From positions 124,001 to 188,000 of the forward strand of contig CAWIBX010000003.1 in NCBI GenBank assembly GCA_963834405.1: a stretch of DNA of 64,000 nt, given 5' to 3'. The stretch is from Bog-473 sp963834405 (GTDB taxonomy: Bacteria > Actinomycetota > Acidimicrobiia > Acidimicrobiales > RAAP-2). The translations under genes and the position numbers were made by a program. This document shows, in pieces, positions 56,526-64,000 of the stretch. How positions within the stretch are numbered: the first letter of the stretch is position 1; each line of letters begins with the position of its first letter. A model generated the notes under the pieces. That model ran no database searches and had not been told where the DNA came from. It was given only the letters and a program-made list of their open reading frames with translations.

Positions 56526-56648
56526 CCTGATCGCTCCGGCACGAGGCCAGATCCGATCCGAAAAGCGTTAGGTCATCGGGTCGACCCCGGTCCCGACCAC
56601 CGGAATCTACACGAGCACGCAAGAAGGCCGAACGGCGGTTCCTCAAGA

Positions 56649-57122
56649 TCACGAGCCCAGAAGGCGGTTCCCGGCGGCCCGGGCCAGTTCCATGATCGCC
56701 GGATCGCCCGCCCGCCAGGTGACCGTCAGGCGCACGCCGGTCAGCAGCCATCGGCCGTCGAAGCGCACGAGGGTGTCGTCGTAGTAGCCGCCGACGGTGT
56801 ACCACGACGCCGGATCTTCGGGGTCGTGGACGTGATGCGCCTGCATGTACATCGTGATCGTCGCCGCGTCTCCGTCCACCGTGACGAGCGGGTTCGTCAT
56901 GGAGTGCTGGGTGGCGGCGAGGCCGGTGAACAGGGGTACGAGCCCGGCCACCCAGTCGTCCGCGCGCATCACCCGCGGTAGCAGGTCGGGGTCGAAGCTG
57001 GAGAAGTCGATGGCCACGGTGTCGGTGAACAGCGTGCGGTAGCTCGCCCAGTCGCGCCGGTCGACTCCGGTCGCGTAGCGGTACACCGTTTCAGCCACAG
57101 ACACCTTGTCGGCGGAGTCCAC
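56649..57122 (-). CDS. SnoaL-like (NTF2-fold) protein
   Basis: A 157-residue protein from GTG at 57122. VAETVYRYATGVDRRDWASY, LFTDTVAIDFSSFDPDLLPR and TQHSMTNPLVTVDGDAATIT are features of the SnoaL_4 group, with WYTVGGYYDDTLVRFDGRW at the closing strands. Small hydrolase or isomerase fold; substrate unknown. Isolated gene. Confidence 0.75.
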   Translation of the reverse strand: MDSADKVSVAETVYRYATGVDRRDWASYRTLFTDTVAIDFSSFDPDLLPRVMRADDWVAGLVPLFTGLAATQHSMTNPLVTVDGDAATITMYMQAHHVHDPEDPASWYTVGGYYDDTLVRFDGRWLLTGVRLTVTWRAGDPAIMELARAAGNRLLGS

Positions 57123-57220
57123 CGCGAAAATCTAGCGAACTCGGGTCTTGCCAGAGGTCTTGAGGACAGGAGCGATCTGGGGTGCTGGTTCACACCCCGC
57201 CCAAATTCCGTGGACTCCCA

Positions 57221-58456
57221 CTAGGCCGATCCGGACCTCATCGCAGCCGCACGCGTCGCCATGGCGTTCATGGCCTTCTGCTCGATCTCCATTGAGACGG
57301 GCGACTGGAACGAGTTGAAGGTGCCTTGGACGAAGGCCGAACCGGCTTGGGCACTGATCACGTCGGTGTACCAGGTGCCGGTTTGACCGTTTCCCGTACA
57401 CGACATGTTGGCCACGTAGCGATCGACAACTGAACCCTTCGGAAACCCCGTGGGGGGTAGCTGTGAGATGGAAGAGCCGATGAACTTGAACGTGTCACAG
57501 GTAGTCGTCGGCGTCATGCTCTGAGTGTCGGCGTCGAACGCCGGCTGGAAGCAGGTGGTGTCATAGCCGGGAGCACCGATGGCTTGGAGCGCCGCTTTTG
57601 CATCGTCCGGCGGCATGATCAGGACCTCCGAGTTGACGTAGTCGTTGCCGATCCCGCTGGGGTCATAGGTCTGGGAATCGTAATCGGCCACGAAGGGCTG
57701 GCTGTGAACGGGCGAACACGGTGTCGATGCGGGCACCGGAGCGGTGTGGTCGGGTCCGCCGGGAGCATCAGGAACGCCGACGGTGCCAGCGGGGAAGTCC
57801 GACTGTTGGAATCCGATCTCCCGGGCGAGTGTCCACTCCGACAGAGCAGAGGCGTCCGAGGTCTGGTCCCCACCCGAGTCCCCGATGGCAAGGTAGAAGT
57901 TGGCGGTGTCCCATCGCAAAGCGACCACGTCGCGTCCGATGCTCTCCCCATCGGTGATTGCATTGGGGTCGTTCGCAGAGTTGGACTCTGTATCATTGAT
58001 CGTGGTGAGGCAGTCGCGTACGAGCGCGGCATCGTCGGACTCGACCGCCTGCAAATCCGACAACTGGGAGCCACCGGATCCCGCAGGCGGGTTCGGGACG
58101 GTTTGACCACCCAGCTTCGAACAGGCTGCCTCGAACGCAGATGCACTCGGTGTCGGCTCCGTGAGGACGGTCACGATGTTGGTTCCGTCGGTCAGCATGG
58201 CCCCAACTGCTTTCACGGCCGGAGTCCAGTTGACCTGGCCAGTTGTCGACCCCGTTGCGTTCGGATTGTGAGGCTGCGTTGCCGCCGGGATCGGGGTCTC
58301 GCGGGAGATCGGGTTTGCCGAGTGCAATGAAGACCGCTGTGGGCTGGAACGAGGGCCTCCGCCGGCAAGCATGAAGGCAACGACCAGAGCTGCGAGCACG
58401 GCCAGCCCGGCAAAGATGGCGACCGCGGTGCGCAGGCTGACCATGTCGTCTTGCAT
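57221..58456 (-). CDS. Membrane-anchored extracytoplasmic protein of unknown function
   Basis: A 411-residue protein. One N-terminal membrane helix (about 9-31, TAVAIFAGLAVLAALVVAF), a Ser/Thr/Pro/Asn-rich linker (35-75), then a soluble domain with about six Cys (for example FEAACSKLGG, VRDCLTTIND, YDTTCFQPAF, NMSCTGNG), suggesting disulfides. No motif I recognise. The low Lys and high Ser/Thr/Gly content fits a secreted protein. Confidence 0.6.
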   Translation of the reverse strand: MQDDMVSLRTAVAIFAGLAVLAALVVAFMLAGGGPRSSPQRSSLHSANPISRETPIPAATQPHNPNATGSTTGQVNWTPAVKAVGAMLTDGTNIVTVLTEPTPSASAFEAACSKLGGQTVPNPPAGSGGSQLSDLQAVESDDAALVRDCLTTINDTESNSANDPNAITDGESIGRDVVALRWDTANFYLAIGDSGGDQTSDASALSEWTLAREIGFQQSDFPAGTVGVPDAPGGPDHTAPVPASTPCSPVHSQPFVADYDSQTYDPSGIGNDYVNSEVLIMPPDDAKAALQAIGAPGYDTTCFQPAFDADTQSMTPTTTCDTFKFIGSSISQLPPTGFPKGSVVDRYVANMSCTGNGQTGTWYTDVISAQAGSAFVQGTFNSFQSPVSMEIEQKAMNAMATRAAAMRSGSA

Positions 58457-58607
58457 GCTGCTCCCCCGGACAAGCGAGGGGGCGTTGGCGAAGGGCCCCC
58501 GGGAGCATCTTGGCCCTCTCGGTAGGAGTTGTCTCTAGGCCATTTGGTCCATGGCCGAATGAGACTCTGCTACTCCGAATGCAGGCTGAAACGGCCGCCG
58601 AGAAAGG

Positions 58608-59060
58608 TCACTCCCCGCCCACGACCAGGACGGGACACGGAGCATTCCGAACCAGGTGGTCGGAGACCGAGCCGAGCACGGCTCGCTTCAGGCCGCCACG
58701 ACCGCGCGTCCCGACCACGAGCGCCGTTGCGGCCATCTGGCCCGCCAGCGCGCACAAGGCGGGACCGGCGTCGCCCCTGAGCACGGTGGTCTCGGCCCCA
58801 CTGATGTTCAACGCCTGCGACAACTCGGAGACAACCTCCTGACCCTCTTTGACCAGCTGCCGCTCGATTTCGTCGAACTCACGTTCGGTCATCGTCGGAC
58901 CGGCGAAGCCACCGGCTCCCACGAGGGCGGAGTCGTCGGGCGGGTGCCGCACCGTCGCGATCACCAGGCGGTCGGGTGGGCGGAGGACGGCCACTCCCCT
59001 GCGGGCAGCTTGGGTTGCGAGTTCCGACCCGTCGGTGCACACGATGATGGTCGTCATCAA
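58608..59060 (-). CDS. Universal stress protein family
   Basis: A 150-residue UspA-fold protein. TTIIVCTDGSELATQAARRG has the first-strand Asp, and the ATP-binding loop GTRGRGGLKRAVLGSVSDHL shows the G-2x-G-9x-G-S pattern of nucleotide-binding members. Likely ATP-binding and induced under stress, as is usual for the family. Confidence 0.88.
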   Translation of the reverse strand: MMTTIIVCTDGSELATQAARRGVAVLRPPDRLVIATVRHPPDDSALVGAGGFAGPTMTEREFDEIERQLVKEGQEVVSELSQALNISGAETTVLRGDAGPALCALAGQMAATALVVGTRGRGGLKRAVLGSVSDHLVRNAPCPVLVVGGE

Positions 59061-59195
59061 ACCTCCGGGTTCTGCTTCTCAACTCTGTGGGCTCTCGGCC
59101 TCACGGTATTCCACGTGGTCAGTCGATGTCTCGGGTGAGGTCACCGGATGGGCGCGGCGCCGACCACCGATCACCGCCGTCCCATGAGCTTCTCG

Positions 59196-60449
59196 TCAGA
59201 GTTCGAAACTCGCACTCCGGGCGCCCAGCACCTGGTCGTGCTGCTGCCTTCTCACTTGGTCGTTCAGTGCAGCGCGGTCGCGCCGGATCTCCGCCTCGGA
59301 ACGAGGCGGGCGCTTCTCACCGGTCCGGGGTGCCAACCCGAACCCCGTGTAGACGACGCGGCGCTCCGCCGAGACCGGTGGACGGCTCATGTGCAAGGTG
59401 CACGAGCAGTGGACCGTCACGTCGCCCGTGCGCGTGGGCAGGGGAACCCGGGGGAGGTCGATGGTGTCGTCACCGATCGGCGTCACGTTGGCCCGGTGCG
59501 AGCCGGCGACGACCCCCAGCTCACCGTTCTCGGGGCCTGCTCCCGTTACCGAGATCCCGACCGTGAGACCACAGCAACGGCGACTGTGGCCCCCCATCGC
59601 ACAGTCCTTGTGCCAGCTCACGTCAGAGATGCCCTCGACGACACCCACCTTCTTGAGCAGGCCCTCGGCCGAGTCGCCGGCGTCGGGGTCCCGTTGCACG
59701 AAGCGGTCGTCGGTGAGGGTCCCGATGCTGGTGAATCGCTCCGAGTGCAGCAGGGTGCGCAGCGTCGCCGACTTCTGGTTGAAGCCGAGAATGCGCGACG
59801 GGTACCACTCGCCCTTGTCGGTCTGCGCCCACCACGATGCGCCGTCGTCTCGTCCGGCGGAGGCGATCGCATCGTCGAGCTCCGCTGAGACCGCCGACAT
59901 CTCTGCCTCGGTGAACACCCCGGCGACGTGGAGGAACCCGGCCTCGGCCAGGAAATGGCCGATCTCCTCGGGAGGATCGTCGGGCGTGAACGTCCGTCGA
60001 AGGTCGAGCGTGGCGCCCGCGCGATCGCGGAAATCGACCGCTCCGGACTCGTAGACCGGGCGATCATCGATCAGGAAGCGAAGAACGGGTTCCCAGGCGA
60101 TGAACGCATCGACGGTGCCGCGGCGCACCTCCGCGCGTCCCGTCATCTGGAGGGCGAAGGTCGACGCCACGTCCTGCATCAGGTCCGAGAACGCCGAACG
60201 GTCGAGCGCGACGACCAGCGTCTCCGGCCCGCCATGCGTCACCTGCAGGGCGTCCTGAGCGGGGACCAATGTCCGCTGCACGCCATCGACGTCGAGCGTG
60301 AGCGGAACAAGCTGGAGCCGCGTTGCCGCACGGCCCGCGTGCGTCCCGCGCGCCTCGAGGAGCGGTGAGAGGTCCTCCCCGAAGTACTCGGCCGGGTCGA
60401 GGGGAACGGCATCATCATCCAGACGGGTTCGAAAATCGACTGTCTCCAT
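59196..60449 (-). CDS. Phytanoyl-CoA dioxygenase family protein
   Basis: A 417-residue protein. The first 140 residues are an unrecognised N-terminal part with an SCP2-like look (ALQMTGRAEVRRGTVDAFIA). The double-stranded beta-helix domain follows with the HxD pair in SWHKDCAMGG, a distal His in VHCSCTLHMSRPP and Arg in ERRVVYTGFGLAP for 2-oxoglutarate. A Fe(II)/2-oxoglutarate oxygenase acting on a lipid or natural product is expected. Confidence 0.82.
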   Translation of the reverse strand: METVDFRTRLDDDAVPLDPAEYFGEDLSPLLEARGTHAGRAATRLQLVPLTLDVDGVQRTLVPAQDALQVTHGGPETLVVALDRSAFSDLMQDVASTFALQMTGRAEVRRGTVDAFIAWEPVLRFLIDDRPVYESGAVDFRDRAGATLDLRRTFTPDDPPEEIGHFLAEAGFLHVAGVFTEAEMSAVSAELDDAIASAGRDDGASWWAQTDKGEWYPSRILGFNQKSATLRTLLHSERFTSIGTLTDDRFVQRDPDAGDSAEGLLKKVGVVEGISDVSWHKDCAMGGHSRRCCGLTVGISVTGAGPENGELGVVAGSHRANVTPIGDDTIDLPRVPLPTRTGDVTVHCSCTLHMSRPPVSAERRVVYTGFGLAPRTGEKRPPRSEAEIRRDRAALNDQVRRQQHDQVLGARSASFEL

Positions 60450-60534
60450 GAGTCCCCTTCCGGGCGTAACGCGAAGCTCCGCGTCGTGATGCTAAGCGAT
60501 GGCCCGAGGAGGAGCGCCGATTTCAGTTAGGGCG

Positions 60535-61857
60535 TCACGGGAAAGCGTGCACGGTGCCGTCGCCGCCCACGATCCAGTACCCGGGGCCGCCCGACGTCCG
60601 GATGACCCCCACGACCGGCTGGAGCGGAGGCGACGAGCCGAGGGATCCGTAGAAACCGCCGTCGCCGAAGTTGAAGATGCCGCCGTCGGTCCCGACGAGC
60701 CAGTACCCGGCGCCGTCCGAGGTGGAGGCGATGCCGACGATCGGTGCGTTGAGGTGCAGGCTCCCGGTCGAACCGTAGAAGTTGGCATCACCGAAACTGA
60801 AGATGCCCCCGTCGGAGCCGACGAGCCAATAGCCCTTCCCGTCCGGCGTGGCCGTCATGCCGACCACCGGCGCGTTGAGGCGCAGACCCCCGACGGAGTT
60901 GTAGAACCCCGCGTCACCGTAGGTGAAGATGCCGCCGTCGGAGCCGACGAGCCAGTACCCCTTCCCGTCGGGTGTCGCGACGATGCCCACGATCGGTGCG
61001 TTGAGGCGTAGGGCTCCGGCCGAGCCGTAGAACGCGGCGTCGCCGTAAGTGAAGATGCCGCCGTCCGAGCCCACGAGCCAGTACCCACCGCCGTCAGGCG
61101 TCGTCGCGATGCCGGCGATGGGTGCGTTCAGGCGCATGCTGCTGGCGTCGCCGTAGAAGCCGGCGTCGCCGTAATGGGAGACCTCGCCGTCCGAGTCCGC
61201 GACCCAGTAGCCCCCGTCGTCGGGCGTCTGCACCGCACCCACTGCCGTCTTGTACGGGATGAAGTGGATGAAATGGTCGGGCCAGGGTTCCCACGATTCG
61301 GACCCGGCGTTGATCTGCATCCAGTCGTAGCCACCGGGGTCGACCGCGATGTGCTGCTGCGAGATCACGATGTAACTGTCGTTGGGCCCGACGGCCTCGA
61401 CGACCGCCACGTGGCCCGGCGGCGGCAATCCGGGCTCACCCCCGTTCCATTCCGCCACCGCACCGACGGAGGGAACGTTGTTCACCAGGACACCGTGTGC
61501 CGCCGCATTGTCCGCCCAGGAGCCGCCGTTGCCGAGGTTGTAGCCGGGCGTGGGCACTCCGTACACGGTCGACTCGACGTAGGCCACATAGTTGGTGCAC
61601 TCGTTGCCGGGACTCATGGTCCAATACGACGGACCGGAAAGGTTTTGGTAGCCGTGCGTGGTGAAGCCGTTCACGCTGCAAGCGGCGTAACCGCTACAGA
61701 CTTCGAATGAGTCGGCCGACACGCTGGGGCTCCCCAGCGCGCCGCCCATGACGAGCATTCCGAAGCACAGGACACCCGACAACGAACACAGGGCGGCCGT
61801 GCGCCGAGAGACCTTCGCATACGCGGACACGCGGCGACGTACAGAGAGTGTTTTCAT
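60535..61857 (-). CDS. Secreted CHAP-domain protein with C-terminal 42-residue repeats
   Basis: A 440-residue protein. Signal peptide about 1-48 (LCSLSGVLCFGMLVMGGALG). CHAP amidase/peptidase domain about 70-205 with catalytic Cys in GNECTNYVAYVE and His in GHVAVVEAV. The C terminus has five full and one partial repeat of about 42 residues (GYWLVGSDGGIFTYGDA, FYGSAG, LNAPIVGIATTPDG), predicted to form a beta-propeller or similar fold. Probably remodels peptidoglycan or anchors to the wall. The repeats are typical of Acidimicrobiia. Confidence 0.85.
   Translation of the reverse strand: MKTLSVRRRVSAYAKVSRRTAALCSLSGVLCFGMLVMGGALGSPSVSADSFEVCSGYAACSVNGFTTHGYQNLSGPSYWTMSPGNECTNYVAYVESTVYGVPTPGYNLGNGGSWADNAAAHGVLVNNVPSVGAVAEWNGGEPGLPPPGHVAVVEAVGPNDSYIVISQQHIAVDPGGYDWMQINAGSESWEPWPDHFIHFIPYKTAVGAVQTPDDGGYWVADSDGEVSHYGDAGFYGDASSMRLNAPIAGIATTPDGGGYWLVGSDGGIFTYGDAAFYGSAGALRLNAPIVGIVATPDGKGYWLVGSDGGIFTYGDAGFYNSVGGLRLNAPVVGMTATPDGKGYWLVGSDGGIFSFGDANFYGSTGSLHLNAPIVGIASTSDGAGYWLVGTDGGIFNFGDGGFYGSLGSSPPLQPVVGVIRTSGGPGYWIVGGDGTVHAFP
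60590..61210. repeat. 126-bp repeats encoding the CHAP protein C-terminal units
   Basis: Near-identical 126-base units inside the CHAP gene; the motif for GYWLVGSDGGIF recurs at about 60,690, 60,820, 60,945 and 61,075. Divergence between units is mostly at third positions, with conserved FxGDA blocks. The high similarity makes length variation by recombination likely. Confidence 0.7.
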
Positions 61858-62366
61858 TTTGGGTCCTCCACCTCAAACCTGTCCAGCGCACAACAGGTGA
61901 CCCGTGTTGAGTTCCGCAAAGTGTAAGAAGCGTTCGTAGGCGACGCAATCGATCCCGCGTACGCTGCACTGTTACCTGACAAATCAGTACAACGTGCAGC
62001 ATCACGAGCCCGCGCACGCTCAGTAATTCACGTGACAATAGTTGTGCGCTCAACCGATTTGCGTGTGTTCGCCTGCTCGGTGTATGCGCCGGACGTAATC
62101 CGCGGACACGTGCAACTGCGTGCCGGACGGCGTCGGAGCTTCACACCTCACTGCGCAAAACAAGCGCGAACTCCACGCGAGGCCGCGTCCGCGAACACGA
62201 GGAGATCCGCGCAACGCTTGGAGGGAACGTGTGAGGTCCGATCGATCCCGCTCGGTCAGCGCCGGACTGCACGGGCAGAACCGAGTGCCGGTGCGACCGA
62301 AGTGAGAGCATGGATGGAGCGGGGTCCCGGGGCGTTCTGGACACCCTGACCTACGGGGTTGGCATC
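61858..62366. other. 500-base intergenic region of lower GC between CHAP and sigma-factor genes
   Basis: Holds promoters for both divergent genes. I looked for riboswitch-like structure upstream of the CHAP gene (for example a c-di-AMP ydaO motif) and saw none I could support. Short open frames here look non-coding. The AT-richer stretch 61,970-62,060 is the likeliest promoter area. Confidence 0.5.
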
Positions 62367-63047
62367 ATGTCCGTCACCGACAGGAACCCATCCGGCGATT
62401 CCGGGCAATACGGCAACGTGGGTCGCAGTGGGCTGGACGACGGGACAGACGACGCCGTGATCACGGCCTCCCTGACTGACCCGCAGGTCTTCGGTCGGAT
62501 CTTCGACCGCCACGCCGCCGTCGTGCACCGCTTCCTGACGAGCCGGGCCGGCACCGGGGCCGCGGATGACCTCCTGTCCGAGGTCTTCGTCGCGGCCTTT
62601 CGCAGCCGGGGGAGGTATGACACGCACTTCGGCAATGCGTGTCCTTGGCTCCTCGGCATCGCAACCAACGTCCTTCGTCACCATTATCGGTCGGAACGCC
62701 GGCGCACCGTCCTGTTGAACCGTCTCGACCAGGATTCCGAACCCACGGACGCCGATCACGATGACGTCGCGGCCGAGATCGTCGGTCGCTCCGAGCTCGA
62801 CCATGTCCGGCACGCCATGGTTGCGATTGACGAAAGGTATCGAGACGTCCTGCTGCTGTATTCCTCATTCGAGCTGACCTATGCGGAGATCGCCGCTGCG
62901 TTAGGACTACGCGTCGGAACGGTGCGCTCGCGTCTTGCTCGGGGCCGTTCGCAACTCCGGGAACTTCTGGCGCGCTCCGGGCAATACGCAGACGAAGGCG
63001 ACGAGCACCTACGTCGTCATACCGAAATCGAAGGGACAGCACGATGA
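62367..63047 (+). CDS. ECF-type RNA polymerase sigma factor
   Basis: A 226-residue protein, ATG at 62367 (62310 is possible but adds an unlikely leader). Region 2 has VFGRIFDRHAAVVHRFLTSR and DDLLSEVFVAAFRSRGRYDT with PWLLGIATNVLRHHYRSERR. Region 4 has YRDVLLLYSSFELTYAEIAA and LRVGTVRSRLARGRSQLREL. Coupled by ATGA to the next gene, a membrane protein that probably acts as or with its anti-sigma factor. Confidence 0.9.
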   Translation: MSVTDRNPSGDSGQYGNVGRSGLDDGTDDAVITASLTDPQVFGRIFDRHAAVVHRFLTSRAGTGAADDLLSEVFVAAFRSRGRYDTHFGNACPWLLGIATNVLRHHYRSERRRTVLLNRLDQDSEPTDADHDDVAAEIVGRSELDHVRHAMVAIDERYRDVLLLYSSFELTYAEIAAALGLRVGTVRSRLARGRSQLRELLARSGQYADEGDEHLRRHTEIEGTAR

Positions 63048-64000
63048 GCGATGAGTTGGACCGGCTTCGCGCCTACGTCTCTTCGCTTCCAGACGCAACA
63101 CACAGTTCGTTGGAGGCAAACCGGTCGAAGCTCGAAGGCGTCATGACCGAGGACACGGCGTCGGCACCGACCCAGCAAGGTCCTAATCGGAAGGACCGTT
63201 GGCCGTGGCGTCCGCGGGGCTCGGCCCCACAACGGATCCGCCTGACCCTGGTGCTGACTGCCGCTGCGCTCCTCCTCGTCGCGATCATCTCGCTGTTGGC
63301 CGTGGGCGGACCCACTCCCACCGGCCATCCCACCTCGAGCGGCCACCGCAACACACCGAGACTCCTGGTGCGGCTGGTAGCCGATGACGTGAACGTGACG
63401 GTCGCCTCGGGTAGCTACGACATGACGTTCAACGACACCACGGTGCCTCCTCCGGGCTGTGCACAGGCGGTCGGCGCTCCCAGCCCACAACTGGGCGGTA
63501 CGGCCTCCCAGTCGGGCTGCCCCCGCGAATTCCTGCCCCACATCAGTGGCCACGGCACGGTTGACACGAACCCCTACGCCATGGTGGCCGTGAGTGACGA
63601 CGGTCCGCTGGGGACGATCACGCTCTACGACAACGGGACCGACGTCTGGGAGATCGGCGGCGGTGACTACGGCACGGCGGGACCAGGTCAGGCGGGCCCG
63701 GGTGCACCCCTTTCCGGCTATGCCACCTCTGTCGAGGGCACCGTCGGAGAACAGGCCGGCGCGCTCGACATGCAGGCCCTGGCCAGTGGCACCGGCTATC
63801 TCGACCTCGAGTCTGCAGAGATCCAAGGCGCGCAGCCGGCCGGGACGGGAACCGTCGATGGTGTCCCAGTCACCATCTACAAGGTGTCGGTGACCGGTCT
63901 GCAGGACCCCGATCTGAACGGCCTCGGCGCCGAACAGGTCGAGACCATCCGTGCCGCAGATGCCATCCTCCAAGAAACCGGTTTCCCCGGAAAGACGACC
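63044..64000 (+). CDS. Membrane protein paired with the sigma factor, partial at window edge
   Basis: Open from ATG at 63044 to the window end with no stop (319 codons). A short cytoplasmic start (MSDELDRLRAYVSSLPDATH), one membrane helix (about 68-88, LTLVLTAAALLLVAIISLLA) and an extracytoplasmic part rich in Gly/Thr. It resembles the CU044_5270-type partners of actinobacterial ECF factors. An anti-sigma role is inferred from position and topology. Confidence 0.7.
   Translation, partial: MSDELDRLRAYVSSLPDATHSSLEANRSKLEGVMTEDTASAPTQQGPNRKDRWPWRPRGSAPQRIRLTLVLTAAALLLVAIISLLAVGGPTPTGHPTSSGHRNTPRLLVRLVADDVNVTVASGSYDMTFNDTTVPPPGCAQAVGAPSPQLGGTASQSGCPREFLPHISGHGTVDTNPYAMVAVSDDGPLGTITLYDNGTDVWEIGGGDYGTAGPGQAGPGAPLSGYATSVEGTVGEQAGALDMQALASGTGYLDLESAEIQGAQPAGTGTVDGVPVTIYKVSVTGLQDPDLNGLGAEQVETIRAADAILQETGFPGKTT

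Noticed and set aside
61858..62030. c-di-AMP riboswitch upstream of the CHAP gene
   Set aside because: I could not find the conserved ydaO core motifs.

Overview
High-GC bacterial DNA with many GTG starts and dense short overlaps between genes (ATGA, TGATG). The content points to Actinomycetota, most likely class Acidimicrobiia: a SenX3/RegX3-like two-component pair, an SCO6880-family conjugation protein, an SCO6745-family protein, cytochrome P450, many SDR and SnoaL-like enzymes, and above all a CHAP protein ending in 42-residue GYWLVGSDGGIFTYGDA-type repeats, which I know mainly from Acidimicrobiia. The class assignment is inference.

Layout. (1) 1-8,891, minus strand: a defence-type operon of an Eco57I/PglX-like adenine methyltransferase, a SNF2 helicase with an N-terminal phospholipase-D nuclease domain, a 98-aa unknown, an XRE-ImmA/IrrE metallopeptidase and a DUF4411 PIN-like protein. 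Three of the junctions are ATGA overlaps. (2) 9,003-12,477: remnant of an integrated conjugative element (truncated SCO6880 protein, TrbL/VirB6-like channel, DUF6112 protein) beside a small CxxC protein. (3) 12,628-23,966: core chromosome with a processive glycosyltransferase, a histidine kinase with a large insertion plus its regulator, a metallo-beta-lactamase-fold hydrolase, serS, an ABC exporter, a TlpA-like protein, ctaB, ctaA and tRNA-Glu. (4) 24,016-32,822: small signalling and metabolic genes (PAS protein plus MBL hydrolase, GntR/NHL pair, P450, FUSC exporter, cupin, TfoX, SnoaL, MerR). (5) 32,319-40,776: MerR/MFS/TetR cluster diverging from a COG3687, Baeyer-Villiger monooxygenase, SDR and enoyl-CoA hydratase operon. 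(6) 40,891-41,083: tRNA-Asp and tRNA-Phe. (7) 41,303-58,456: accessory catabolic genes of apparently lower GC (peptide-binding protein, SDRs, GntR, TesB, epimerase, sulfotransferase, DUF1214, an insertion sequence, a LysR-controlled hydrolase cluster, a hydrolase-cyclase fusion). (8) 58,608-64,000: universal stress protein, PhyH dioxygenase, CHAP repeat protein, and an ECF sigma factor with a membrane partner.

Six genes (ImmA/IrrE, the 98-aa protein, P450, FUSC, enoyl-CoA hydratase, one SDR) are each broken by exactly one nucleotide, and restoring that base gives a full-length family member every time. Several breaks lie in or next to short runs of one base. This looks more like consensus indel error than gene decay, although the ImmA/IrrE site (A AAA AGG) could be real recoding. 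The most interesting items are the defence operon and its frameshifts, the roughly 175-residue low-complexity insert inside the kinase ATPase domain, a hydrolase-cyclase fusion whose hydrolase has lost its nucleophile and catalytic His, and tandem repeats that begin at stop codons in three separate genes.
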